Positions 15,538-23,026 of a DNA stretch of 36,399 nucleotides are shown here, piece by piece (position 1 is the first letter of the stretch; each line of letters begins with the position of its first letter). A program made the position numbers and the translations under genes. The stretch lies in the IMG/VR virus record IMGVR_UViG_3300034103_001590, positions 1-36,399 of that record; one strand, 5' to 3'. The notes beneath the pieces were generated by a model. The model had not been told where the DNA came from. It saw only the letters and a list, made by a program, of their open reading frames with translations, and did no database searches. The stretch is from a virus.

Positions 15538-17256
15538 ATGTCTTGGAAAAAATACTTCACTCCTGTTAATACTTCTGGTGCGTTAAGTCCAATAAATGGA
15601 TCAAATGCATCAAGTTTATCATCAACACCCGCACATAGAAATTATTCTAGTTTTTTGCCAGATGTTTATTCTGGTCATCCGAACCGTTTAGAAAGATATG
15701 GGCAATACGACACTATGGATGCAGATAGTGAGGTAAACGCTGCATTAGATATTTTAGCGGAATTTTGCACACAACAAAACGAAGAAAACGGTACACCATT
15801 TAGAATATTTTTTAAAGAACAAGCCACAACTACAGAAGTAACAGTTATTAAAAAATACCTTCAACAATGGTCAAAACTGAATAAATTTCAAAAAAGAATA
15901 TTTAAAATTATTAGAAATGCATTCAAATATGGTGATGTATTTTTTGTAAGAGATCCAGAAAATCAAAGTTGGATGTATGTTGATCCGGCAAAGGTTGACA
16001 GTATTATTGTTAACGAAAGCGAGGGTAAATTACCTGAACAATATCTAATTCGAGATTTTAATCCTAATTTACAAACATTGGCAACAACTGCTATTAATCC
16101 TAGTAACGTAACAGGCGGTGGAAGTCAATATGCCAGCGGTTATGCAGGTAATAATGCAGGTGTTGGTATGAGTAGGGGCATGACCGGTGCGTATCCTACA
16201 AATTTAAATGCCAATAGATTTCAAAAAAATGAACAGCAATATGCTATAGATGCAGAACATGTTATTCATATCAGCATGAGTGAAGGATTAGATAATAACT
16301 ATCCTTTTGGTACTAGTTTGTTAGAAGCAATTTTTAAAGTATATAAACAAAAAGAATTGCTTGAAGATGCTATTATTATCTATCGAATTCAACGAGCACC
16401 GGAGCGTAGGGTATTTTATATTGACGTTGGAAACATGCCAAGTCACTTAGCAATGGGGTTTGTGGAAAGAGTAAAAAATGAAGTAAACCAAAGACGCATC
16501 CCAAGTGTCACTGGCGGGAGCCAAAGCGTAATAGATGCCGGATATAATCCACTTTCAATTAATGAGGACTATTTTTTCCCACAAACAGCAGAAGGTCGAG
16601 GTAGTAAAGTTGAAGTATTACCTGGGGGCACTAATTTAGGAGAAATTGATGATCTTAAGTATTTTACTAATAAGTTGTTTCGTGCTTTACGGATTCCTAG
16701 CAGTTATCTACCTACTGGTCCCGACGACGGAGGATCTAACTTCAATGATGGTCGAGTTGGAACAGCATACATTCAAGAATTACGATTTAACAAGTATTGT
16801 GAGAGATTACAAAGTTTAATTAACGAACATTTCGATAATGAATTTAAATTGTATCTTCATAACAAAGGAATTAATGTCGACAGCAATATTTTTGAAGTAA
16901 AATTTAATCCTCCTCAAAACTTTGCAAGTTATCGTCAAGCAGAAATGGATGGAGTTAGAATGACTAACTTTACCAATGTTTCTCAAATTCCTTATTTGTC
17001 AAAGAGATTTGCTTTAAAGAGATTCTTAGGATTATCTGCTGAAGAAATGGCCGATAATGAAAAACTTTGGAAAGAAGAAAATGTTGATGAAGATGTAACA
17101 TTATCAGCAGGTGCAGAATTGAGAAGTGTAGGTATTACTGCTTCGGGAATGGGCAGTGATATGTCGGCTTTATCTAATGCTACTACTCCACCGACAGCGC
17201 CTGCAGAAGGAATGCCATCTGAACAGCCACCTGTTGAACCAGCACCACCGGCATAA
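15538..17256 (+). CDS. 20: Portal vertex protein gp20
   Basis: This is the dodecameric portal through which DNA is packaged and ejected and on which the prohead is initiated. The N-terminal 'HPNRLERYGQYDTM' and 'DADSEVNAALDILAEFCTQ' (47-79) are the classic gp20 signature. 'EHVIHISMSEG', 'IFKVYKQKELLEDAIIIYRI', 'PERRVFYIDVGNMP' and 'LRIPSSYL' follow in the expected order. The 572 residues are close to the T4 size (524), with a Pro/Ala-rich acidic end. The gene begins 5 bases after the tape-measure stop and has no clear Shine-Dalgarno sequence, so translation is probably coupled. Confidence 0.95.
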   Translation: MSWKKYFTPVNTSGALSPINGSNASSLSSTPAHRNYSSFLPDVYSGHPNRLERYGQYDTMDADSEVNAALDILAEFCTQQNEENGTPFRIFFKEQATTTEVTVIKKYLQQWSKLNKFQKRIFKIIRNAFKYGDVFFVRDPENQSWMYVDPAKVDSIIVNESEGKLPEQYLIRDFNPNLQTLATTAINPSNVTGGGSQYASGYAGNNAGVGMSRGMTGAYPTNLNANRFQKNEQQYAIDAEHVIHISMSEGLDNNYPFGTSLLEAIFKVYKQKELLEDAIIIYRIQRAPERRVFYIDVGNMPSHLAMGFVERVKNEVNQRRIPSVTGGSQSVIDAGYNPLSINEDYFFPQTAEGRGSKVEVLPGGTNLGEIDDLKYFTNKLFRALRIPSSYLPTGPDDGGSNFNDGRVGTAYIQELRFNKYCERLQSLINEHFDNEFKLYLHNKGINVDSNIFEVKFNPPQNFASYRQAEMDGVRMTNFTNVSQIPYLSKRFALKRFLGLSAEEMADNEKLWKEENVDEDVTLSAGAELRSVGITASGMGSDMSALSNATTPPTAPAEGMPSEQPPVEPAPPA

Positions 17257-17264
17257 ATATTATC

Positions 17265-17507
17265 ATGTTTTTAAGAGAATTCATTTATTTTGATAAAAAG
17301 AATGCAGAAATGCAGGAAGATCCTCGATATGAATCTTCCAAAGACACTAGCGTCTTAAATCCTGATGATTTAAGAAAAACTAGATTAACTCTTAGAATGT
17401 TAAACGAATTAAGAAAAGCAGGCGATGCAAGGGAAAAAGAAAGAAAAGAAGATTTGGCACTGGTAAGAAAAATATATGCTGCACCTCCACCTGAAGCAGC
17501 ACCATAA
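17265..17507 (+). CDS. Small charged protein between portal and core genes
   Basis: This 80-residue protein is helical and highly charged ('LTLRMLNELRKAGDAREKER', then 'EDLALVRKIY'), with a Pro/Ala end like that of the portal. T4 has the small prohead core proteins gp67 and gp68 at this position, so a prohead core role is likely by context, though sequence similarity cannot be shown here. No ribosome site is seen, and CATAAATA just before the ATG overlaps the portal stop codon. Confidence 0.65.
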   Translation: MFLREFIYFDKKNAEMQEDPRYESSKDTSVLNPDDLRKTRLTLRMLNELRKAGDAREKERKEDLALVRKIYAAPPPEAAP

Positions 17508-17529
17508 AAATAATTTTTTTTAATTTTTT

Positions 17530-17555
17530 AGGTCAAAAATTGCTATTTTTGGCCT
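17530..17555 (+). terminator. Weak terminator-like hairpin
   Basis: AGGTCAAAAAT (17530-17540) pairs with ATTTTTGGCCT (17545-17555) with one G-T pair around a 4-base loop. The following ATTTCGTCTGCATTTTTTT has its T run displaced by about 11 bases. It may attenuate transcription before the core protein gene, but the stem is AT-rich. Confidence 0.4.
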
Positions 17556-17581
17556 ATTTCGTCTGCATTTTTTTAATATTT

Positions 17582-17589
17582 TTTAAATA
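17582..17589 (+). promoter_or_regulatory. Candidate late promoter TTTAAATA
   Basis: TTTAAATA lies 43 bases before the ATG at 17633, between a hairpin and the ribosome site AAGGAG. It would give extra transcription of the core, protease, scaffold and capsid genes. The surrounding DNA is very AT-rich, so the match may be chance. Confidence 0.3.
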
Positions 17590-17632
17590 ATAACACAGCC
17601 TTGCCGCAACCAAAATAAGGAGAATATTTGCA

Positions 17633-18676
17633 ATGTCTAAAAAGTTTGAAGAACTTGTAGACTTAGTCGTCAACGAAGAAATGGATAAAGCCCACGAACT
17701 TTTTCACGAAATCGTTGTTGAAAAGTCTAGAGAAATTTACGAAAATTTAATTGCTGAAGAAGCAGAAGACGACGTTGAAGAAGGTATGACGGACGACGAT
17801 GTCGAAGAAGGAATGGAAGACGATGTCGAAGAATCTGCCGAAGATGATGTCGAAGAAGGAATGGAAGACGATGTCGAAGAATCTGCCGAAGATGATGTCG
17901 AAGAAGGAATGGACGACGCCGAATTTGAAGATGCTTACGACATGGACGAAGGAGACGACGACGTAGAACCTTCTGGATTAGAAAAAACTGGCGATTTTGA
18001 AAAAGAAATTTCTGCTGACGAACCTGGTTCTGAAGAAGATGCCATGTCAGGAATTAAAGATGCTATTGCTGAACTAGAAGCAGCCTTTGCTGAATTAGAA
18101 ATGGCAAAAGGTGGAGAAATGGGCAGCATGGATGACATGGGTGACATGGGCGACGCAATGCCCGGTGACGATAAGCCAGAAGATCTAAAAATGGGGTTTG
18201 CTGAAGGCAAACGCATGACCCGTGAATATGTTGAAAAAGTTGGTAATGATTGGGACAAAAATTCCATGAAAAGCCAAGGTCAATATGTCGGAGCAGGAAC
18301 AGGTGATAAAGATGGTGCTCCAGTAGAAGGCCGTAGCCCAATTGCATCCGGTAAAAACAAACCAGGTCCTGCAGGTGTTAATGCAGGAAACCTAGTTCAA
18401 GGTGGAGTTGAAGGACAAAGTAATACTGGAACAAGTCCTGGCAAAGTTAATCATGGTGTTGTAAAAGCATCCGGTGAAAAGTTTGACAAAGGACAAGGAA
18501 ATGTTCCTGGCGGAAAAATGGGTGTTAAAAACCTAAGCAAAGTCGCAGGTGGACACGGTGCCGAGAGGAAGGGCGCAGGTCCAGGTCCAGTAGGTTCCGG
18601 AACAGGCGACAAAGCCGGTCAAACTAGCATTGATCCTGCAACAAGCAAGCAATTCTTAAAGCCATATAGCAAGTAA
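17633..18676 (+). CDS. 67: Acidic prohead core protein, gp67-like N-terminus
   Basis: The first ~45 residues ('FEELVDLVVNEEMDKAHELF', then 'SREIYENLIAEEA') followed by a long Asp/Glu run have the plan of T4 gp67, a small prohead core protein that helps shape the head and is cut by gp21. T4 gp67 has only 80 residues; this one has 347. It includes a 16-residue acidic tandem repeat (about residues 56-93), a Met/Gly/Asp segment, and a long Gly/Lys-rich C-terminal region (about 190-347) without hydrophobic core, likely disordered. AAGGAG precedes the ATG. It stands directly before the protease and scaffold genes, as gp67/gp68 do in T4. The gp67 call rests on N-terminal character and position. Confidence 0.65.
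   Translation: MSKKFEELVDLVVNEEMDKAHELFHEIVVEKSREIYENLIAEEAEDDVEEGMTDDDVEEGMEDDVEESAEDDVEEGMEDDVEESAEDDVEEGMDDAEFEDAYDMDEGDDDVEPSGLEKTGDFEKEISADEPGSEEDAMSGIKDAIAELEAAFAELEMAKGGEMGSMDDMGDMGDAMPGDDKPEDLKMGFAEGKRMTREYVEKVGNDWDKNSMKSQGQYVGAGTGDKDGAPVEGRSPIASGKNKPGPAGVNAGNLVQGGVEGQSNTGTSPGKVNHGVVKASGEKFDKGQGNVPGGKMGVKNLSKVAGGHGAERKGAGPGPVGSGTGDKAGQTSIDPATSKQFLKPYSK
17798..17914 (+). repeat. 48-bp tandem repeat in acidic core protein
   Basis: Two copies (17798-17845, 17846-17893) and a partial third encode DVEEGMEDDVEESAED. The copies appear identical at the nucleotide level, which points to recent duplication. Confidence 0.9.
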
Positions 18677-18689
18677 TTAGAGAACCTGG

Positions 18690-19319
18690 ATGAAATTTGC
18701 ATATTTAAAAGAACATTTAAGTTTTGATCAGTCCGGTATCATAATGGAGTCGGACGACAAAGATGGCAAAAATCTTTATTTAAAAGGTATTGCTATCCAA
18801 GGAGGTATTCGAAATGCTAATCAACGAGTATATCCTGTTGACGAAATTGAACGTGCAGTTAAAACTTTAAATCAACAGATCGAAAGTGGTTATAGTGTTC
18901 TTGGAGAAGTAGATCATCCAGATGATCTTAAAGTTAATTTAGACCGTGTTAGTCACATGATTATGAACATGTGGATGGACGGTCCTAATGGATACGGTAA
19001 GTTTAAAATCTTACCAACCCCAATGGGCAACCTTATTCGCACAATGCTTGAAAGTGGTGTAAAACTTGGCGTCAGTAGTAGAGGCAGCGGCAACGTTGAC
19101 GATATGACTGGCAAAGTATCTGACTTTGAAATTATTACTGTGGATATAGTTGCACAACCTAGCGCCCCAGGTGCTTATCCGACTCCTGTTTATGAGCATT
19201 TGATGAACACTAGGGGAGGAAATAAAGCATTTAGAGTTGCTACAGAAGTAAAAGAAGATCCAAAGGCCCAAAAATATCTTAAGGAATCACTCCTTAATAT
19301 TATTAAAGGTCTAAAATAA
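18690..19319 (+). CDS. 21: Prohead maturation protease gp21
   Basis: This is the serine protease that sits in the prohead core and cleaves scaffold, core and capsid proteins during maturation. The 209 residues have the T4 gp21 pattern: 'NLYLKGIAIQGGIRNANQR', 'VLGEVDHPDD' with the catalytic His76, 'LGVSSRGSG' with Ser129/Ser130 as the nucleophile site, and 'DFEIITVDIVAQPSAPGA'. T4 gp21 has 212 residues, so the size fits. It is flanked by core and scaffold genes, its substrates. The ribosome site (GAGAA) is weak. Confidence 0.93.
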   Translation: MKFAYLKEHLSFDQSGIIMESDDKDGKNLYLKGIAIQGGIRNANQRVYPVDEIERAVKTLNQQIESGYSVLGEVDHPDDLKVNLDRVSHMIMNMWMDGPNGYGKFKILPTPMGNLIRTMLESGVKLGVSSRGSGNVDDMTGKVSDFEIITVDIVAQPSAPGAYPTPVYEHLMNTRGGNKAFRVATEVKEDPKAQKYLKESLLNIIKGLK

Positions 19320-19337
19320 GCCCGAGGAGAAATATAA

Positions 19338-20429
19338 ATGTTGGACGCATTCAAAAAATTGGTTGAAAGTGGGTTAATTAACGAAGACGTTAAGTCTGAG
19401 TTAGAAACTGCTCTTGCCCAAAAATTACAAGAGAATCGCGACCAAGTAACCGCTGAACTTCGTGAAGAATTTGCTCAGAAGTACAATCATGATAAACACA
19501 TTATGGTTGAAGCAATCGACAAAATGTTAAGCGACAGATTGGCCGCAGAAATGGCCGAATTGCATGAAGACAAAAAGGCTCTAGCAGAAGCAAAATCAGC
19601 ATATCTTTCAAAGATGAATGAGAATGCTAAAAAGCTAGAAGGATTTGTAATCAAACAACTCGGTAAAGAAGTAGTAGAATTTCAAAATGATCGCCGTAAG
19701 GTAGGTGAAAATTTTGAAAAATTAGAACAGTTTATTGTACACGCACTTGCTAAAGAAATTAAAGAATTTGCGGTCGATAAACAAGATTTAGCAGAAACAA
19801 AAGTTAAACTTATTCGTGAAGCGAAATCTAAATTTGAAGAACTCAAAACTGCATTCATTAAACGTTCCGCAAAAGTTGTTGAAGAGGCTGTGACTAAGAA
19901 ACTTACTGCTGAAATTACTCAGCTTAAGGAAGATATTGACAGTGCTCGTAACAATGATTTTGGAAGAAGAATTTATGAAGCATTTGCACAGGAGTATGCC
20001 GGTTCTTACTTAAATGAAAAATCTGAAACAAGCAAATTGTTAAAGATTATTCAAAAGAAAGAACAAGAACTAGCAGAAGCAAAACAGGCTGTTGAAGAAA
20101 AGTCGACTTTAGTAGAATCTGCACAACGTGAAATTCGCGTTACTAAAGATCTAATGGAGCGCAAACAATTAATGGCCGAATTAATGTCACCACTTAGTGG
20201 TGAAAAAAGAGGGGTAATGCAAGAATTGTTAGAAAGTGTTCAAACACCAAAACTACGTTCTGCATTCGACAAATACCTACCCGCAGTAATGGAAGGCGCA
20301 AAAACAAAAGTAGAAAAGAAAACTACTTTAACAGAAGGGACTGCTGTAACAGGCAACCGTGAAGTAAAGCCCGAGGTAGGCTTAGATAACATTGTAGATA
20401 TCCGCAAATTGGCGGGTCTATCAAAATAA
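19338..20429 (+). CDS. 22: Prohead scaffold protein gp22
   Basis: This is the major internal scaffold on which the capsid assembles and which gp21 then digests. The 363 residues are almost entirely charged heptad-like helix (Lys/Glu/Ala-rich, e.g. 'EFAQKYNHDKHIMVEAIDKM'), as in T4 gp22, and no enzyme motif is present. 'HIMVEAIDKML' and the conserved block 'RKQLMAELMSPLSGEKRGVM' near residue 275 are typical of the family. GAGGAG precedes the ATG. The position between protease and major capsid genes is diagnostic. Several (L/I)xE sites could serve as gp21 cleavage points. Confidence 0.92.
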   Translation: MLDAFKKLVESGLINEDVKSELETALAQKLQENRDQVTAELREEFAQKYNHDKHIMVEAIDKMLSDRLAAEMAELHEDKKALAEAKSAYLSKMNENAKKLEGFVIKQLGKEVVEFQNDRRKVGENFEKLEQFIVHALAKEIKEFAVDKQDLAETKVKLIREAKSKFEELKTAFIKRSAKVVEEAVTKKLTAEITQLKEDIDSARNNDFGRRIYEAFAQEYAGSYLNEKSETSKLLKIIQKKEQELAEAKQAVEEKSTLVESAQREIRVTKDLMERKQLMAELMSPLSGEKRGVMQELLESVQTPKLRSAFDKYLPAVMEGAKTKVEKKTTLTEGTAVTGNREVKPEVGLDNIVDIRKLAGLSK

Positions 20430-20448
20430 ATTCAAGGAGAAGACTTAA

Positions 20449-21630
20449 ATGTCAAAACTTTTAAATGAAAGATGGTCAGAGACCAAAGAAGCTCTGCTTG
20501 AAGGCCTACAAGGTAACCGTAAAGCTTCTATGGGCGTTTGCCTAGAAAACACACGTCGTTACTTAGCAGAGTCTGCAACAGCAGGTGCAACAAGTGCTGG
20601 AAATATTGCTACACTAAATCGTGTCATTCTTCCAGTTATTCGTCGTGTTATGCCAACAGTTATTGCTAACGAAATCATTGGTGTTCAGCCAATGACAGGA
20701 CCTGTTGCACAGATCCACACTCTACGTGTTCGTTATGCTGACGGTGTTGGTTCTGGTGATGTTGTGACAGCAGGTGAAGAAGCACTAAGCCCATTCAAGA
20801 TTGCTCAAGCATATTCTGGAAATAACGCTTCTGCAGGCGGCGCAGCAACAACTGCCGCTCTAGAAGGTACACCAGGTAAGCGTATGAGCATTCAAATCTT
20901 AAAGACACCAGTCGAAGCTAAGTCTCGTAAACTAAGCGCACGCTGGACCTTTGAGGCTGCACAAGATGCACAAGCACAACAAGGTATTGATATCGAAGCA
21001 GAAATTATGGCTGCTCTAGCACAAGAAATTACTGCTGAAATTGACCAAGAGATTTTAACAAATCTACGTGCTCTAGCAAGTGTTGAAGAAACATACGACC
21101 AGGCTTTAGTTTCTGGTACTGCTACATTCGTTGGTGACGAACATGCTGCTCTAGCAATTCAAATCAACCGTGTAAGTAACTTAATTGCTCAAAGAACACG
21201 TCGTGGTTCTGCTAACTGGGCAGTTGTTTCTAACCAGGCTCTAACAATTCTACAGAGCGCAACAACCAGTGCATTTGCACGTACAACAGAAGGCACATTC
21301 GAGGCTCCAACAAACACCAAGTTCGTTGGTACTCTAAATGGTGCAATGCGTGTTTATGTTGATGCATACATGAGCGACACAAACGACAACAACCAAATTC
21401 TTGTTGGTTATAAGGGTTCTAGCGAAGCAGACGCTGCTGCGTTCTATTGCCCATATATTCCTCTAATGAGTTCTGGTGTTGTTCTAGATCCAGCAACATT
21501 CGAGCCAGTAGTTGGCTTCCTAACACGTTACGGATATGTTGAGTTAACAAACACAGCATCTTCTCTAGGTAACGCTGCTGATTACTTAGGTAAGGTTGCA
21601 ATCACAAGTGCAAACGTAAGTTTCAAGTAA
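20449..21630 (+). CDS. 23: Major capsid protein gp23
   Basis: This is the HK97-fold capsid subunit. The 393 residues show the gp23 block 'TLNRVILPVIRRVMPTVIAN' and 'IIGVQPMTGPVAQIHTLRVRY'. Later 'SRKLSARWTFEAAQDAQAQ', 'EIMAALAQEITAEIDQEI' and 'YVDAYM' fit the family. The N-terminal ~41 residues end in 'LAE', which suits gp21 cleavage after Glu41. It is shorter than T4 gp23 (521 aa), as in marine relatives. AAGGAG precedes the ATG. Codon use differs from the neighbours: CGT is preferred for Arg and CTA for Leu, as expected of a very highly expressed gene. A strong terminator follows the stop. Confidence 0.96.
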   Translation: MSKLLNERWSETKEALLEGLQGNRKASMGVCLENTRRYLAESATAGATSAGNIATLNRVILPVIRRVMPTVIANEIIGVQPMTGPVAQIHTLRVRYADGVGSGDVVTAGEEALSPFKIAQAYSGNNASAGGAATTAALEGTPGKRMSIQILKTPVEAKSRKLSARWTFEAAQDAQAQQGIDIEAEIMAALAQEITAEIDQEILTNLRALASVEETYDQALVSGTATFVGDEHAALAIQINRVSNLIAQRTRRGSANWAVVSNQALTILQSATTSAFARTTEGTFEAPTNTKFVGTLNGAMRVYVDAYMSDTNDNNQILVGYKGSSEADAAAFYCPYIPLMSSGVVLDPATFEPVVGFLTRYGYVELTNTASSLGNAADYLGKVAITSANVSFK

Positions 21631-21655
21631 TCAACTACTTGATTTTTACACCATC

Positions 21656-21679
21656 AAAACCCGCTTCGGCGGGTTTTTT
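21656..21679 (+). terminator. Strong rho-independent terminator after gp23
   Basis: AAAACCCGC (21656-21664), loop TTCG, GCGGGTTTT (21669-21677), then further Ts to 21679. A 9-bp stem with a stable UUCG tetraloop and T run ends the capsid operon. Confidence 0.95.
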
Positions 21680-21687
21680 ATTAAATA
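21680..21687 (+). promoter_or_regulatory. Candidate late promoter ATTAAATA
   Basis: ATTAAATA begins directly after the gp23 terminator and 72 bases before the next gene. A new promoter is needed here, which supports the call. Confidence 0.45.
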
Positions 21688-21758
21688 CAGAGTCTAGAGT
21701 ATTATGCGGAGGTCCAACCGCGTATGGCCTAGAACGCCAAATATAAGGAGAAAAACAA

Positions 21759-22409
21759 ATGGGACGTCCTATTAAATCAAAATATTTCGGAGTACCTAAA
21801 GGAACAGGTACAGGTGGTGAAGGTGTTAGTTTAGTTACACTTGGAACAAACCCTGAATCTACATTAACAGTTACCGTTGTTTTCAGTGCACCGGACTTGC
21901 CGGGCGGAACAACTGCTGCTGGTACTGCTGTAAAAACTGGAAACACAGTAACAAGCGTAACAGTAGATTCTGCAGGATCTGGATACCTAACAGTACCATC
22001 AGTTTCGTTTACTGGAACTAGTATGAGTGTTATTGGAAGTGCAACTGCTACATTAACAACTAGCGTAAGCAACGTTATTCGTGCTACTGCATTTTTAACA
22101 GGCGGTTCTGCATTAGTTGCAGACATCGACGAACAGGTAGCAAGTAAAAAATACCGTGTTCAAACAGCAAATGGTACAGATGTAGCAAGATTAGTCAGTA
22201 CTAATACAGATCAACTAGTTGCAGGTCAGATGAATATTCTTGCAACAGATGGAAATGGAAGTACTTATTGGGTTAAAAAATTAACTGCCCGCAGAGCCGT
22301 AGTTGTTCAATCTACAGCCAGTGGAAGTTTTGTCTTTAACAGCGGTGCTTCTGTTGGATGGAATTTAGATGCAGCAAACAGTACTGATGTCTTAGTTGAC
22401 AATCATTGA
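21759..22409 (+). CDS. Capsid-associated or structural beta-protein
   Basis: This 216-residue protein begins 'MGRPIKSKYFG' and is rich in Thr, Val, Gly and Ser. A repeat-like beta region (about 60-110) is followed by 'KKYRVQTANGTDVARLV' and 'STYWVKKLTARRAVVVQ'. I associate this pattern with virion proteins encoded just after gp23 in marine T4-like phages. It stands alone between two strong terminators, which suggests high and separate expression, as for a head decoration protein. AAGGAG lies before the ATG. The decoration role is inference. Confidence 0.65.
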   Translation: MGRPIKSKYFGVPKGTGTGGEGVSLVTLGTNPESTLTVTVVFSAPDLPGGTTAAGTAVKTGNTVTSVTVDSAGSGYLTVPSVSFTGTSMSVIGSATATLTTSVSNVIRATAFLTGGSALVADIDEQVASKKYRVQTANGTDVARLVSTNTDQLVAGQMNILATDGNGSTYWVKKLTARRAVVVQSTASGSFVFNSGASVGWNLDAANSTDVLVDNH

Positions 22410-22430
22410 TGTCTAGTTAAATCTAAATTA

Positions 22431-22456
22431 ATAGGGGGCTCGCCCCCTATTTTTTT
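22431..22456 (+). terminator. Strong rho-independent terminator
   Basis: ATAGGGGG (22431-22438), loop CTCG, CCCCCTAT (22443-22450), then six Ts. It isolates the gene at 21759-22409. Confidence 0.95.
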
Positions 22457-22461
22457 ATACA

Positions 22462-22469
22462 GGTAAATA
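22462..22469 (+). promoter_or_regulatory. Candidate late promoter GGTAAATA
   Basis: GGTAAATA lies directly after a terminator and only five bases before the ATG at 22475. If used, transcription would begin at or near the start codon. Confidence 0.35.
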
Positions 22470-22474
22470 GTAGT

Positions 22475-22999
22475 ATGACATCAAATTGGGCTTTACCTAC
22501 AAACATCATTCAATATTCCGAAGAAGATAGTGAAACCTCTCATGTTCAATGGACTGAAATTGACAACTTTTATAGTTTAAAAAATTTAGACGGTAAATTT
22601 GTTAAAACTCAAAGAGACTTATTACACATTGCTCGTGATCCAAAAAAAGATTTAGTTGAAAAAACATATTTTTTAAAGTTAACCGGATTTAATTTTATCA
22701 ATATTCCGTCGAACATATCAGGTTTTGAAGTAAAAATTACAATGAATAGATTCGGTAGAATAACTGATGATACCATTCAATTGTGTCTCAATGACAAATT
22801 AATTGGAGATAATAAAGCAAATTTAGATTTAGCACCAATTAAAATTTATGGAAACGAAAATGACTTATGGGAAACAAACATATCAAACTCAGGTGTTATT
22901 AACAATTCATTCGGAATTGTTTTAAGATTTATGAGTCATCCAAGATGGCCTCATAAAAATTCTGCAATGATAGACACGGTACAAATAAGAATCCATTAA
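22475..22999 (+). CDS. Putative virion structural protein
   Basis: I do not recognise a named family in this 174-residue protein. It is beta-rich without signal or membrane segments. Visible stretches are 'KTYFLKLTGFNFINIP', 'GFEVKITMNRFGRITDDTIQ' and 'NNSFGIVLRFMSHPRWP', which look like a jelly-roll-type sandwich, with a probable strand pair at the end ('IDTVQIRIH'). It begins the fibre region and lies 27 bases before the 1878-codon gene, so it may be a fibre base or neck part. No clear ribosome site is present; AGG lies 12 bases before the ATG. Confidence 0.6.
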   Translation: MTSNWALPTNIIQYSEEDSETSHVQWTEIDNFYSLKNLDGKFVKTQRDLLHIARDPKKDLVEKTYFLKLTGFNFINIPSNISGFEVKITMNRFGRITDDTIQLCLNDKLIGDNKANLDLAPIKIYGNENDLWETNISNSGVINNSFGIVLRFMSHPRWPHKNSAMIDTVQIRIH

Positions 23000-23000
23000 A

Positions 23001-23008
23001 AATAAATA
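23001..23008 (+). promoter_or_regulatory. Candidate late promoter AATAAATA
   Basis: AATAAATA followed by CATC lies 19 bases before the ATG at 23027, between two structural genes. Transcription from it would leave a leader of about 10 bases and reach only part of the GAGGA ribosome site. Its use is uncertain. Confidence 0.35.
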
Positions 23009-23026
23009 CATCTGAGGATCGAATAA

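Noticed and set aside
17252-17259. CATAAATA as a late promoter for the small gene at 17265
   Set aside because: It overlaps the portal stop codon and lies five bases from the ATG with no terminator before it; the TAA-plus-AT context makes chance likely.
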